DNA of 64,000 nucleotides. Origin: Glandiceps talaboti. Its lineage: Eukaryota > Hemichordata > Enteropneusta > Spengelidae. Positions 35,356 to 63,438 of this stretch are shown one piece after another. The notes under the pieces are model-generated. The model searched no databases. It saw only the letters and a list, made by a program, of their open reading frames with translations, and was not told where the DNA came from. The position numbers were made by a program, and so were the translations under genes. Each line of letters begins with the position of its first letter. Position 1 is the stretch's first letter. The DNA is taken from positions 17,314,694 to 17,378,693 of the forward strand of contig NC_135552.1 of the NCBI RefSeq assembly GCF_964340395.1, given 5' to 3'.

Positions 35356-35582
35356 GGTGAGTAACTACTAGAGTCTAGTGCACTACAGTCTGAGGTTTAG
35401 TCCTGCCATGGAAGTATAACCCACTGCTTACGTACGGGACGTGATTTTGGAGAAGGAAAAGGGACATTGTCACAATCGAGTCCCGACTAGTCTGGATGAC
35501 CAGACTGGTTTCTAACCCACGAAAGCAACTACAAAACGTTTATATTTTAATTAATTGTATTTCTAGTTAGTTTACTATTGTT

Positions 35583-35950
35583 TAGGCCAAATAAAAAAAG
35601 TTGTCTGGTTCCGGTTACCTCACCTACTAGATACCTAGCTTTTCACTCCGACCCTAGACTTTTTTTTACGTATTCGAGAAAAATAATAATAAAATCGTGA
35701 AGTCTCGCAAGAAATAGTGGTTGGGAAACTGACATCAAAGACAATAAAACTATTCTTCCAATCTGTAATGGCTGTACATCTGATAGGAAGATATAAACAA
35801 CACAGACCATTTTGAAAACAACGGAAAACCTGAACTAGACATTCACACAGAAAAAAATTATATAATAAAATAAAATAAAAAATCTACCTACCCCACCTAT
35901 TTTAAAATTGAATGTAATCGGAACCACACAATTTTTTTTATGCCTCATAT
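35583..35950. mobile_element. MITE family M2, copy 2 (opposite orientation)
   Basis: Begins taggccaaataaaaaaagtt and ends cggaaccacacaattttttt then tatgcctc. Its right half ('aaaatctacctaccccacct', 'gaaccacaca') is the reverse complement of the left half of the copy at 11050. A block 'gcaagaaatagtg' matches 'gcggaagaaatagtg' of copy 1 read in reverse. It lies in the shugoshin 5' UTR intron. Confidence 0.65.
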
Positions 35951-36067
35951 GTTTTGTAGTTACATGTAGATATATTCTGGTATATCCTTGACCATATATT
36001 ATGTTGTGTAAAATTTAATTTCAAGTCAAATAAAATATACTATACAGTAATTCTATACTATTAATAT

Positions 36068-36070
<3 letters not shown>

Positions 36071-36098
<28 letters not shown>

Positions 36099-36099
36099 T

Positions 36100-36160
<61 letters not shown>
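36071..36160. repeat. (TG)n microsatellite
   Basis: About 90 bases of GT/TG dinucleotides with one tttgtttg interruption, in the presumed 5' UTR intron of shugoshin. Confidence 0.98.
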
Positions 36161-36161
<1 letters not shown>

Positions 36162-36364
36162 CAATGCCAGATAAAAAATTGTTAGCATCATGAAAGTATG
36201 AAATTTTTGAAGGGAATAAATAAGACTGGTCGTCATTCACAAATTTCCAATGTTCATCGTTTTTGAAGATAAAGCTGTCCTTCAAAACTAAATTTACAAA
36301 GATGATGATTTTTTCTTTTTCGTTATTATAGCTTTGTATTTTGTGAATCACATACACCAAAACG

Positions 36365-39300
36365 ATGGATAGTCGGAGACTCAATGACAGCATACACAGG
36401 ATTAAACAGAAGATGAAAGAAAAGAGACTGAAACAGAAAAGATTAGGTTCCTCATCCTTTGATACGAGTACAAGTAGAAATAGATCCAGAAGATGTGAGT
36501 ATTTGCCACTGAATTTGTTGGGTGGAGGGAGGGGGTGGGAGGCATGGAGTTGAAAAACTTTATCAACTGAATTACACCTAGGATGCAGACACATGATGTT
36601 AATATTGAATAACACTCTTTTGGGGAAGTATTCTACTGTAACTATACCAATTCATCAGATAATACACAAGATTACATTTATTTTTTGCAGAAGATTATAA
36701 ATATGTAGACTGAAAGATTGTTTGTTGTGTGCTCTTCTTAATAAATAATTTGTATTAAAACATTGTTGGTTTTTTTAAGTGCTTTCCCATTTTGTGCTCA
36801 AAGTACTTTACAATTATTACCGCTGGTATGGATTTATAGCGGCACAACAGCCCTTTATACTTCCTCAACTCCCTGGGAAGCATACAATGAATCCATTACA
36901 GTTTCTATAAGCACATAGGATTAAAGCATTCACATTGCAACCTATATCCTACCAGGTCCCCAATTATACAGCTGGATTGATTGAGGCCAAATTGTGGTAC
37001 AAAGCTTGCCCAAGGACTTTAGCCATTCAGAAACAAACGGCAGCACTGGGGCTCGAACCTGCAACCTGCAGCTTCCAAGCCAACCACTCTAAACATTCAC
37101 TTGCAACATTTTGAAAGCCTTTATAACTTAATCATCAAGTGATGTAAATCTTATTTTGACTTTTTTTTTCTCTTACTTCAGTAAACACATCTTTCCGAAG
37201 CAAGACATTGTATCAAAACAACAAACAGCTGACAATTGTACTGGAACATACAAGAAAAGAAATGAAAGCTGCCCAATCAGCAAATCTCCATTTGTTAAGT
37301 GAACGTCAACAACTTTATGAACACATTAATTGTCTTCAGCAATTTGCAGACAAAAAGGCAGATGACATGAGCATTGAAATATCTGGCTGTGTTCAGGTAT
37401 AAAATAACTCAGTTTTATTTCATTCATATCACCAACAGTATTTTGTCTGCACTAGATGAGTATTATTTTTTTCAATTAGACAACACACAACCAACAATAT
37501 TACATTACTGAAAATTGTTATAATACAAATAATAAGACACTGTAAAGTATACCTAGACATTAATTTTATCTATAAATAGTACAGTAAGAGGTTGAAATCG
37601 TGATCTTAGGGGTACTGATACAAACCCCAAAATCAATTTGATAGTGTTAATTGTACCATGTGTACAGCTACACAACATGTTTACCCGCAGGTGATTCAAT
37701 ATTGTTCAGGTATAATAATATGAGTGTAAGTAATATATCTAACAAAAGCATCACTGGTATGCATGTTTTACCAGATTTCACACTTTGCTACCAGGTTTTC
37801 TGACGTAAGCAAAATCATTGCATTACCTGCCAATTCTTGCTACATGTTAATGATGGAAAAGAATAAACTAATAGTGGGATGATTCTAAATGTACATCCAT
37901 ATAATAATCATAGTCATTAGTCCCTAAAGAAGCACTTTCAGCATTCAAAATGGCTAAATACTGGTACATGTTGAAAATTAACACCTATGGATTGCTGTGT
38001 TTACAGAATCCAAACAACCAAGCCATTTGAGAGAGTGTGCAAGCCATTTTAAAATGGAAGTTTAACAAGAAATACTTGTATTAGATTACCTCATTAGCTG
38101 CATGACTGGAGTGTCGCCATGTACAATTGCTTCTGCTTCAGTGCTTTGCAAGCTAACTGATTATATGATTGTTTAGATGTGTAAAATCATGCAAGCATTC
38201 TAGAATTTGAATTTAAAAAAATGAAAGCTGACGTACATGCTCTAAGACATTCCAAAAAGTTCACATTTATCAATTTTCTTTTTTGATGACAGGTACGAAT
38301 GCAGTCCATCAAAGAAGTACTCAATAAAATCAGTTATAGTCTACTTGGCACTGTAGACAAAATACAAGAAGCTCTCCAGATGTGTGATGAATTTCCTGAC
38401 TCACTTCATAGAAGAAGTGGGAGTGTTTTCTCTGCTCTATCAGATGACAGCAACAGTAGAAATTCTTTTCCACAAAATGAAAGGTAAACACTTAAATTAA
38501 TGTGTCATGTATTCATATACAATGTCATTTCTATTTCTTTCATTCTCATCTTGTGACAGTCTGTGTGATATCTTCATGTCATCCTTGCATCAAATCCCCA
38601 AAATTTAAGAAACCTATCACAAACATATAAGCCTATTTTGCTATGTTGTATCAGTAGCAATGCATTGTACAATGACAAGAAACTCGAAATGATCCGAAAA
38701 CAGTGCAATCTTTAAGAAATCATAAACATATAATGGGATACAACTGGTGGATACATCACTACAACTTGTTGACTATAGCCTCCTGATGTCATCACATTTT
38801 TTCCTGCAAAACTTTTGTTTCAAAATGCATAATTTCAATATTCAAAATCTTTTATTTTTCTCTAGGCCAACAAACTATTTCAAAAGACCAACAGATATAG
38901 CAGAAACATTGACAACCTGTGTGAATGACTTATCAACAGCAACTACCCAGCTAACACAAGCCAATGGATTGGCAGAATCATCAAATCAAAAAAAATCCAC
39001 TCCCCAGTCTCTGTCTGTCTCTCAAAGTGAAAACAATGCAGAACAGGCAGATCAACATGTAGAGCAGCAAAGTAAGGATTCTGGGCCAACTGAGGAACAC
39101 AGTGGGGATGTTATAGAACCAGAGAACAAAGAAAAGGAAGATGAAGGTGAAACGTGTGTCATGTATGTGGGGGATACTGATGGTAACTGGAATGGCAATA
39201 CTGAGATAGAAGAAGTGCCAGATTTGATTGATACAGAGCCAGTTGACATTCCAGAGAGTCCTGGTACTGAAGTCGGAGTTGGAAAGGATCTAAATGACAC

Positions 39301-42300
39301 CAACATCCTCAGTCCACCAGTGGAAGTTGAGTCATTTGGTGCTCAGGCTAGCAAAGGTAAGATAGTAGACAATATATAGGAACACAGTGTGTTGATGTGC
39401 AAAAATATTTTTCACAAAAATTGTCAACAAATCATGAGAATCTGATCAATGGAAACCATAGTGATTGCAAAAAGATGCAAAAGGTGTAAAAAATGTTGTT
39501 ATTGTACGTACAATAACAAACATTTTACACATTGTTTAATGTTTTGCAGTTTATTGAGTTATGAACATGGACTTGGTATATGTTATTTCACATTATATTT
39601 TCATGTAGAAAAACATAGTGAAGCTGTTTTATCAAATAAAAATCCAAAATAAATACCAAATTCTCATCCATTAGCCAAATGATCGTAAACTTGTCTTGTA
39701 AAAGTAAAACATGTATGTGGTTCAATTATTATTTTCTTTGTTTATGTCATCTACCTGTAGATGAGACCAGGAGACGAAGCAGTAGACTATTAGGAAGACA
39801 ATCTAGAGATTCTTTGCTTAGATATGTTCACAATGATGAAGAAAATACTCAGTTAGGTGAAATAACAAGAAGTAAGCCAAGTAGGAGAACCATTGTCTTG
39901 TCTAAGAAGGATAATAATGTCAACGTACAAGACAGAGAACCAGACAAGAAAGTTGAGAGAAGAGAAACCTTTGTTGTTGATTCAAGTAAAACGACAAAGA
40001 CTCCGAAGGCATCAGATGGTCCACGTCGAGTCACGTTTTCTAAGCACAGAAGAACAGTTGTGATTGACATAGAAGATAGTAGTACTGAGGCACTGTCCTC
40101 ATATGATGAAGATGTGAATGAGGCAGAAAAAGAAGGCAGACCAAGGCTGCAAAGAAAAAGCAATAGATATAGGGTGAATAGAGATCAGAGCGGAACAGGT
40201 ACAGAGGCAGAAATAACTGACGGTGTCTACACCAACAAAGAAAAATCACAAGAGAATGTGAAGAAAAAAGACAAGGCTAATAGAAAGAGTAGGGCAACAA
40301 GAATTCCTGTCAAAAAGTTGAAAAAATTGGTTGCAGAATATGACAAATTTATTGAAGGAAAGTCAAAGAAAGCAAATGATGTCATATTTGATTTCCAGGA
40401 AACAGCTGAGATTAATGAGGTGCCACAAATAACCAATGGTCCAAACATTAAAAGCAAGAAGACCAAGCCAGATAAGGAAAAGAAGAAAAATAGTAAGAGA
40501 TGCGATATGTCCATCTTTGAATTGTCAATTGGTAATGATGTTACTCATCCTAAGTTTCCCCAGCCTAGACAGAAAGTTGTGTCATCCACAGGTACTGGTA
40601 GTTCATGCAGTCAGATAAATATAGACAATACTGATGAAATACTGATACCATACAAACATAATGAAAACATCACAAGTGTGGATTCACTGGACCAACCTGA
40701 AGAGGTACATATGAAGGGTCATGAAAAGAGAAAATCAGTCGCCAACAAAGAGACACAGAAGAAGAAGAAACATAGAAAGTCTAGAATAGTGAATGATGAA
40801 TCCTCAGTTGAAAAATCTAGTGTGAAGGATTGTGAGATGATTGAAAAGAAGTCCGAGTGTGATCAAAATCATGCCACTGCTGAGATTGAAGTAATAAGTG
40901 ATGAACAGATTGATGAAATTGTTGACAAAGAAGTCCACAGATTGTCATCTCAGCAGAAATCACTCGATGAAAAGGCGATGCCAACTCAGGAAATTTCATA
41001 TGTAGAGATGATAGTGAACAAGAGAAGAAGACGACGACAACAACATGACTTTGTGCCTTATCAAGCAGCAAGTGAAGATGACGCTACAAAGGGAGTGAAT
41101 GATGACACAGCTATGCAAGTTGATGGAGCACCCAGCTGTGATATTGTGGAAGTTTTAACAGCAACAGAACAAGATCAGTGGCTAGGAGATAAGAGAGATA
41201 GTGACAATGAGGAAAGTTTTGCAGAAAAGCAGACAAATTTTCCTAAATCACGTTCCAAGCAAAGAAAACAGAAAAATAAAGAACTTAAAAGAAAGAAGAG
41301 TAAGTCTAACTCTAATGCAGGTGATGGACCACAGTTAAATGAAGTTGTTTCTCTTAGAAGGGTGTCTGTAACACTGTCCCCTCTAAAGCAACAATGTAGT
41401 CAGGAAAAGACCACAGACAGTACCTGTGTTGATGTTAACTTGTCACCTCAAACCACAGAAGTGAGACGAGATTCCGAACATTTACAAAAACGGAAGACTC
41501 AAGACAACAAAAGCAATGCACTCACAGACGAAGATTCACCAGTGCCAGCAAAGAGAAGCAGACGAACTGCAGCCAAGAATATTTGCTTCAAAGAACCTGC
41601 ACTTACAGGGTGAAGTATATTAACATTGTTATTAATTCTTTGTTATGAAAGGACATCACATTTGTAAGTTTTTTTAGAACTTACACAAGGAGAGGTATGA
41701 TTCATCATTTATAATGATGAAATATCATCATGTTTACAAGCCATAAAAGAACCTTCATTATGTACACATGGCAGATAAAGTATTAGGGTCACCATTGCTT
41801 CTTTGTTATCATGAAATGACATCTCATTATTACGTTAAAGTCATGAAAGATCACTTACTGAATAGAAGAGCATTAGTTTTATCTTGCAAAAGTTTACTTG
41901 AAAGCCATTTTCATCCAGTGGGTTTCATATACTTTGTGACAAATGCCAGGTATGTGATAATTTGAATTTTGTGAATTTTGGACAAATTTCAGCCTACCGG
42001 TACAAACTACATGAACTATTAGGTCTACAACCTGTTTGTAGGAGCACACTAAGTTTGTTCAGTGTATGTCATTGAAGTTTTGCAGGCACTTTTAACAGAG
42101 GGACATTTTCACCAAACTCTGTGTCAGTTTCATCAAAGTGTACATGCTATTAAAAAGCACCAATAATGCAATCATTTGTTTATTTATTAACATATCATTT
42201 GAAGTCAGCCTTATGAATGTTTTTACAATTTCTTTTATTATTTATTTATCTTTTATTTCCTTTCCCATTTTCCCACTTTCCCACTTCAGGAAACTGCGTA

Positions 42301-42808
42301 GAGGTGATGACTACACCCTAGGATGGGGACTAAAAGCAAAGAAGAAAGCTAAGGGGTCAAAGGTTAGTTCATTGTAATACCTTGTACAATTATCATGTCA
42401 AAATCTGTTGAACTGCAATATTTGTCCAAATGAAAGTCATGTTTGTCTCACACTTGAATAACATGTAACTGTAGAAAACATCACTGGTGGTGGTGGGTGG
42501 GTGGGGGTGAATCCTTATCATCCCTTCCCATTGTGGATTAAGAGATGAGAAGAAAGCCCACAACAGCTGATTTTTAGTCTAGGATAACACAAAATACTGA
42601 ATTTTTAATTCAATAACCACAAACTCTAACATCAAACCTTTTGCACAAGATCTCTTCCATCTTTCATCATTCTTTGCATTGAAATATTGTTTTTATGGTT
42701 TCCCAAATTGACTTCAAATCTTCGTCTATTTTCATGCTTGTTTTTTTTTATCATCTCTTATAGGATGATAGGCATGCACTGGATAACGTCACCAACACAG
42801 CAACATAA
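36365..42808 (+). CDS. SGO1: Shugoshin-like centromeric cohesion protector
   Basis: Shugoshin shields centromeric cohesin from separase and removal during mitosis/meiosis by recruiting PP2A. Coding exons: 36365-36494, 37182-37396, 38293-38483, 38866-39356, 39761-41609, 42290-42362, 42764-42808, in consistent phase, 997 residues. A 5' UTR piece of exon 2 begins at 36332 after a good acceptor. Evidence: the N-terminal block IHRIKQKMKEKRLKQKRLG and the following coiled coil (~46-105: LYQNNKQLTIVLEHTRKEMK, LHLLSERQQLY) follow the shugoshin N-terminal pattern that dimerises and binds PP2A. Near the C-terminus RRTAAKNICFKEPAL, spliced to TGKLRRGDDYTLGWG, is the conserved basic SGO motif that reads phosphorylated histone H2A. 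The middle, mostly one 1.85 kb exon, is low-complexity, Lys/Glu/Ser-rich and not conserved, as usual in the family. SGO1 versus SGO2 cannot be decided, and many invertebrates have one gene. The short tail DDRHALDNVTNTAT is less certain. Confidence 0.9.
36772..37095 (-). mobile_element. tRNA-derived SINE, reverse copy
   Basis: Reverse-complement copy of the SINE at 27875. Box B reads GGTTCGAGCCC on the minus strand (37048-37058). The body (acagctggattgattgaggc, caacagccctttatacttcc) and the tail 'aaagtactttacaattatt' match. It lies in the first coding intron of shugoshin. Confidence 0.85.
39430..39690. mobile_element. MITE family M3, copy 3
   Basis: Shares 'ttgcagtttattgagttatg' and 'gttatttcacattatatttt' with the 20421 copy. 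It ends in ataaataccaaattctcatc then catta, the inverse of the family left end. Intron between the shugoshin exons ending 39356 and starting 39761. Confidence 0.65.
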
Positions 42809-43779
42809 AGACAGTCACATTGATTGTATACCAATGCATGCATTGGATAAAGGTACTAAATCAGGAAGTCATGTCAGCAATATATACCTGTAACCAGCAC
42901 TGCCAACAGGTCGAAGTGGAAAATTTGTGTATTTTTTTCATTTTGGAGTACATGTACCACAATAACTTTGTGTATATTTTTTTCTTTTTGGAGTACCACA
43001 ATAATATATATGATATTGCTGCATTTTTACCAGTGCAATTTTGAGTCTGTATGATTTAGGAAACATCTATTTATCCAATTTGTAAATTGTCTAGTGGAGA
43101 CGAGTAAATGTTTAGAGTAGTTCACAGTTTGCTTTTACATAACAAAGTTTTACAAAGTGCTATGGTTACCCGTTTTGAAGCAGGGTGACATGCATTCTTT
43201 CAAAAACATAGAATTTTTAGAATTTGAAAAGTGGAAGTCAAACAGACATGTTCAAAAGGCAATATTATCATCTCCATTTGACTTTAAAAGTTATAAACCA
43301 TATTTAGTTGTTCTTCATTTAAATATATCAATAATAGCATTAATTTATGTAGACAACACTTTGACCAATGCCATTGATTGGTTCAAAAATGTTCTATGTA
43401 ATGAATATGTAGAGTATGTAAATGAGCATCTCCTAATATGGTATATTGACTCAAATATGATGAGCCATACTTACTAGCCAGCAGTGATGGAAGCTTTAGC
43501 TGTTTCAATCATAGAAATGGGGATGGGTAACCAGCAGTGGTGGAGGATATACAAATGTGTTGATAGAAATGTGGGGTTAGGGGTGTATCACATAGTAATG
43601 GAGGCTATATGTGTGGTGATGGAAGGATGGGGTAGTCTGAGTAGACTTTTTAAAACAAATATTAGTTAGTTAAATCTTCTTAGTTTCAGTAATTTGTGAA
43701 AACTCATTACCGCTATTTAGAGGGTAGTGATTGAAACATTTGCAGATCATGACTTTGCCATGCAAATGGTGCCATTAGT
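42809..43779. other. Shugoshin 3' UTR and downstream sequence, no gene
   Basis: Follows the shugoshin stop. It contains a two-copy tandem duplication of about 45 bases ('ttttggagtacatgtaccac' / 'tttttggagtaccacaataa', 42925-43010). The frame at 43157-43477 (106 codons, plus) has no recognisable motif and no supporting splice context, so it is not called. Confidence 0.5.
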
Positions 43780-44180
43780 TTTCAATAAGGTACTGTTAGT
43801 TCAACCATTTTGAGTATTTTTATATCAAAGATTTTACAGCACATTCACACTGCCAATCACTGACTTTGTTAGTTCAACCATTTTGAGTATGTTTATATCA
43901 AAGATTTTACTGCGCATTCACACTGCCAATTCCTGACTTGGTTCGTTCAACCATTTTGAGTATATTTATATCTATAATTTTACTGTGCATTCACAATGCC
44001 AATCCCCGACTTCGTTAGTTCAACCATTTTGAGTATATTTATATCAAAAGATTTTACTGCACATTCACACGGCCAATCACATTTCACCGAGGTATTTCAG
44101 ACTTTGTTAGTTCAACCATTTTGATATGTCTATGTGTATGATTTCACTGTGCATTCACACTGCCAATCACATTGTTCAAC
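43780..44180. repeat. Tandem repeat, five ~73 bp units
   Basis: 'gttagttcaaccattttgag' starts a unit at about 43795, 43868, 43942, 44016 and 44105. Each runs through 'atatcaaagattttac' and 'gcacattcacactgccaatc'. Units differ by point changes, and the last is spaced wider by an insertion (catttcaccgaggtatttc). Confidence 0.92.
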
Positions 44181-44695
44181 TAACATAATACAACACTAGC
44201 GATGAGACTGTATCTTTTTGTACCTACCGGTAAAAATGTTGTTCTGTCTTGACATCATAGCTATGTCTACAGTACATTGACAGTGCTATGACATCCATGC
44301 AGCTTTGTGGTGCTATTGCTACAAAGATATAGTACTAGATGAGCTTGAGTGTAAATACCTCGGTGCACTTCACTTGCACTCTCTCGTTGTATGGTTCTGT
44401 CATATTATGTAGAACAAGCTACAAGTTATGAAAATGAAAGATGGATCATCACAACTTGATGGGGAATGTTGTTTTCAGAGAATGACATTATTCTGATTAC
44501 AAAGACAGAAACTTGTGTTATATAAAGTGCCAGATGTACAGGAAGTAAAAACTTAACATTGAAAGATTCCTCACATACAACTACTCAGTTCCAATTTAGA
44601 TAAAGATTATAAATGCCATATTTATGAACATACTGCCAAATTCATTAAGTTTAGCCTATGGACACACTGCCATTTCTAGAATCCGTCTCTTACTT

Positions 44696-44728
<33 letters not shown>

Positions 44729-47700
44729 ACACAATATTACCGGTATCCATACGCAGTACAGAAACAAGTTGAAATCGTGATTGCTGTTGAGGGTGCAGAT
44801 CCAAAAAACAATTTTATTGATCGTGTATACAGCCACAAAATATATGTTTACCCACAGGTGATGCAACACTTCAATGTGTACGATATGACGAGCAAGTTAT
44901 TGTACCTAACAAAACATTTTCAAAAATGAGTTCCAGTTGCAGCTAGTGCAGCTTTACAGGTTGAAATACCGGTATTCATGAAGGGCATTTTTTTTTAATT
45001 GCTTATTTTTTCATTCACATTGATTTTATAATGCTGTAATGACTTTATGAAAATTCAACCTAAGTCAATTCTCAAAAGATTCCATAGTTTCACTATTAAG
45101 ATTCTTCGAACACTTTTGCTTGGAATTTGTATAAAGTGATGCATAGTCTGCCTTTGTGCAATTTTTTCAACAGGGTTTATTTTTAGTGGAAACAAACCGT
45201 GAAAATAAAGTATGTTACAATATTTTGATGTTATGTTGTCTCCGTACTTTATTTTTCAGGTATTGAATATTGTTACGTTTCCACTTATGATTTGTTGTAC
45301 TTATCTTAGTATTTTCATTTTTATTGAAATACTCACAAAACATGTAAATCAAATATGATCTTAAAAGTAATTGCATGTAATGCCACTTCAGTTTCATCAG
45401 ATTTTGCTTTTTAAAGAATGGCCTCACGAGTTGGGTATATTTGTAGCCTACCTGTAGACTTGAGAACGGCTATTGCTACACTATTTTGCCATCCTATCAA
45501 CAATTCAAAATGTCAGTTAGGATTGTGGAATAGTGTAGCAATAGCTATTCTCAAGTCTACAGGCTAAGGCTAGTATATTTGTGTAGATGTCTGAAAACTG
45601 TTTATTCAGAAGCTTTGGTACAACAATCACCCTCAAACCTGTAGCTGTGTGCATCAAGACAAAGAGATATAAACTGGAGCTTAATGATCTCATATTCCTG
45701 AAAATTTTATTTCAAAACCAGTTACAGAAAGAAAGAAAGAAAAAGAAAAATGTTGTTATTCATAATTGTTGGTCAGATTGTGGTATTAATTTATAACGAA
45801 GTGTACTTTGCTTGTACAATACTGAGATTTAATAGGACAAATTCAAAAGCCACTATATATCTGTTTGTTTACTGTGACTTACACATACTGTTTATTTCAA
45901 AGTTTTGTATTTACATTACAATAATTGAATAATGCAGGAAGTTACATTTCTGTAATAATGGTCACTGTCTGGGTTTTTTTAATATGGCAAGCATTCTAAA
46001 AGATCACTTACAGAAATATGTAAAAACTATAAAGAACTGATTTGATCCAGAGTCAGACTCATAGATCTGCAGATTGATGGATTTATGAAAGAAACCCAGA
46101 CATTGTTGTAGACTGTATGATCACTTCCATCTCAACTTGGTGGATCATACACATGATAAAATACCTATATTTAGAGTAGTATTTGTCAAACCATGGATAC
46201 ACAAAAGTAATATTGACACTTGCTGTTCTCACTCTCAATTGCCAACATCTCTTTCTAAGTAACTCTACAACCAACCAATAGAATAGGTATGAGAAGAGTG
46301 ACATAATAATTTGCATTTGGGGCATCATAGCATGTCAGAAATTTCATGACACTCTTATGCCATTAAATTAAAATTTTTGGATGCCACATTCATAAACTGG
46401 AGGGCACTGGGTAGAGTTCATACTCCTGTCTGCAGTTCTCCAAACAAAATCCAAAGAATTGGGTGCCCTCACAGGTTGGAACTCGATGGCTGATGATGAT
46501 ACAACTTAAAATGAAATTTCTCTCAAATCCAAATCCAGAATTGGATCGCCACCAAAAACATTTATTAGATGTAATGAAAACATAACCTCTGTCTAATCTT
46601 GTTGGCGGTAGTCATTACTCAGCTGGCTCTAAGCTTGTCACTATTTATCCTTCACTAGAAATTAATTAAATCTGTTGGGCTGTGTTCGTTGAATGTACTT
46701 TAGACAACTTTGATATTTTAGCTCTTTGGTTATTCTAGTGAACTGTTCTCTCACATATATTGATTTTTTGAGGAATGACAGATATTCAAATACAAGTGTG
46801 TGTGAAAAATCAAAATACAGCTTGGCTTTTTAAATCCTGTTCAAGTGAATGAAGTAGGAAATAAGTAGTAAATTATCATTACCAGTGTTACCGTACATTC
46901 AATTTTGTCTGAAATGTTACACAGATAATATAATGACTGACAGTCACAGCACTCAAAAAGATAGATAATTCTGTAATAAAATAAACAAGTAAGTCTTTAA
47001 AAAAATAACAGTAAGAATGTGTTGGTACATCTTTGTTAAGGAAGATTTCCAATGATTGGAATATCACTGGAATATATTGATGTTACTTAAATAGCAGTGT
47101 GGAAAAACATACATAAAACAGTCCTCTAATATGTAAAGTTCACTTTAAAGGCTCACGCAGCGGCCATGAAGCAGCCACGTAGCGGCTCAATAACTAGTAT
47201 GCATGCGCGTCCTATATACTATGCGATGTTTTTTGGGCAGTTTTACCCAAGGATGCATTGCGGTGCAATGACTAAGCATGCACGTTCTATATACTATGCA
47301 CATTCTCCACACGGAGGGCGCTATGTACATTATCATCGTGAGGCAGCCAGTCAGAAATGAATCTACCCTGCGCTGGCTTTGCCTAGTTATGATATTATTT
47401 CAAGCACTGACTATATCAAAACAGAACTTTACATCTCAGAAGACTGTTTCACCTATGTGTTTCGACACCTCTTTTTTATAATAGTCCTAACAGCATTTAT
47501 TCACTATATGATGTCAAATTGTATATGACATACAATACAAAGAGATTACAGTTGATGGCTATTTCAGTTTGATATTACAGACTCCTTAATTGTAAGTCAT
47601 TTGCTGAAACAGTTTTTGTATTTATTCAATTTGCAATTATCATATCTTGAAGCCCATCTTTGCTAAATGTGGACTGCATCACAACTTCTTCAAAATCCAT

Positions 47701-47960
47701 ATTGAGTTTTAAAATGTACTGGTATACAATGGAGGTTATGTTAAAATGTATACACCAGTACAATGTAAGTGGTATAAAAACATTTCCAAATCCGTTTTCT
47801 CTCTTTGTATTTCTCTGCAGGATATCCAACCAAACTGTGACAGTTTACAATATCAAATAACTAATTTGTTATAACCTAGCCACATGTAATGTCTGTTTCA
47901 GTACTTTGTGCAAAGTCAAAATTCCTTGTGAAATTATCCTCCAATAAAGTAAAGTACACG
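44181..47960. other. Gene-poor interval between convergent genes
   Basis: Holds a (GT)n run at about 44699-44728, the hairpin at 45440, and a short two-copy repeat ('catgcgcgtcctatatacta' / 'catgcacgttctatatacta', 47202-47300). An AATAAA on the DHX8 strand (TTTATT at 47621-47626) is a candidate distal DHX8 polyadenylation signal. No further gene was recognised. Confidence 0.5.
45440..45572. mobile_element. Foldback element, ~42 bp arms
   Basis: 'cctgtagacttgagaacggc' plus tattgctacactatt is mirrored by aatagtgtagcaatagctat plus tctcaagtctacagg, with 45-50 bases between the arms. The arms end in tagcct/aggcta. No reading frame and no second copy noticed. Confidence 0.75.
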
Positions 47961-47986
47961 ATTGGCAGTTTTCACATCTATCCACA

Positions 47987-62265
<14,279 letters not shown>

Positions 62266-62580
62266 AATGTTAGTAGAGTAACTATTCACAAAAAGAAAAA
62301 CGTTCGACGGATACTCAAGACTTAACTGTCTTGAATATACATTATAACCCACTAAAATTCCGTGTACCGCGTATGTAATACTCTTTGGTTCTTTCTGCCG
62401 ACTTTGGGTCCTCGTATTGTTGTTTTCGTTGACACAGATGTCGGTACGGACGACAGATTTCACGTAGATAAATCGTCAGTGTGTCGTCACACTTTCCAGA
62501 AGTGTATTTTCCCTTGAAAATGGGTCAGATTCCATAAAGCATGCGCAGAAGCGGCGCCAATTAAAGCGCCCTCGCGTGAA
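62266..62580 (-). promoter_or_regulatory. DHX8: Probable DHX8 5' UTR / promoter
   Basis: Upstream of the DHX8 start codon. It contains GCATGCGCA (62539-62547), an NRF-1 motif typical of housekeeping animal promoters, next to a partly palindromic GGCGCCAATTAAAGCGCC (62553-62570). Base composition becomes more GC-rich than the flanks. TSS position is not determinable. Confidence 0.45.
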
Positions 62581-62949
62581 ATATTATAATTGCTGTTGTT
62601 TTTCTCGGGGCGTGCATTCTGCTTCCGTTTATGTGACATGTGTACTAATGTCACCCGCCTTGGGACCCCCCCCCCCCCCCGTTCAGATTTGTCCATTTTA
62701 CTATACATTCGAAAAATTATGATTTTGCAGAATACGCTACGCTCAGGGAGAAAAGCGGTTGCAAACTGTCTTTGTTCAGTTTCATTTAATTTCAAAGGGG
62801 AATTTTAACACTTTTGTATTTGTGTAATTTTTGAAATGCCTTTGACATAATTTACTTACAAAACTTGACTACTCCTACTATGGATTCAGAACTTCAAGTT
62901 AGGATATCGATCAGCCTGTTTACATCGCGATCTGTTTGCTTTTGCTTCA

Positions 62950-63320
<371 letters not shown>

Positions 63321-63438
63321 TTTGTGTATATATATAACACTAAACCAATGTATCGAATACAAAGATAGGGTTGAGTTGGATTGAAAGAAATAATAATGTT
63401 ATTCAAATCACATATCGTGATCTAAACATCACGGTCAC

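Noticed and set aside
43157-43477. 106-codon plus-strand frame downstream of shugoshin
   Set aside because: No domain, no flanking splice signals, AT-rich composition. Probably chance or decayed repeat.
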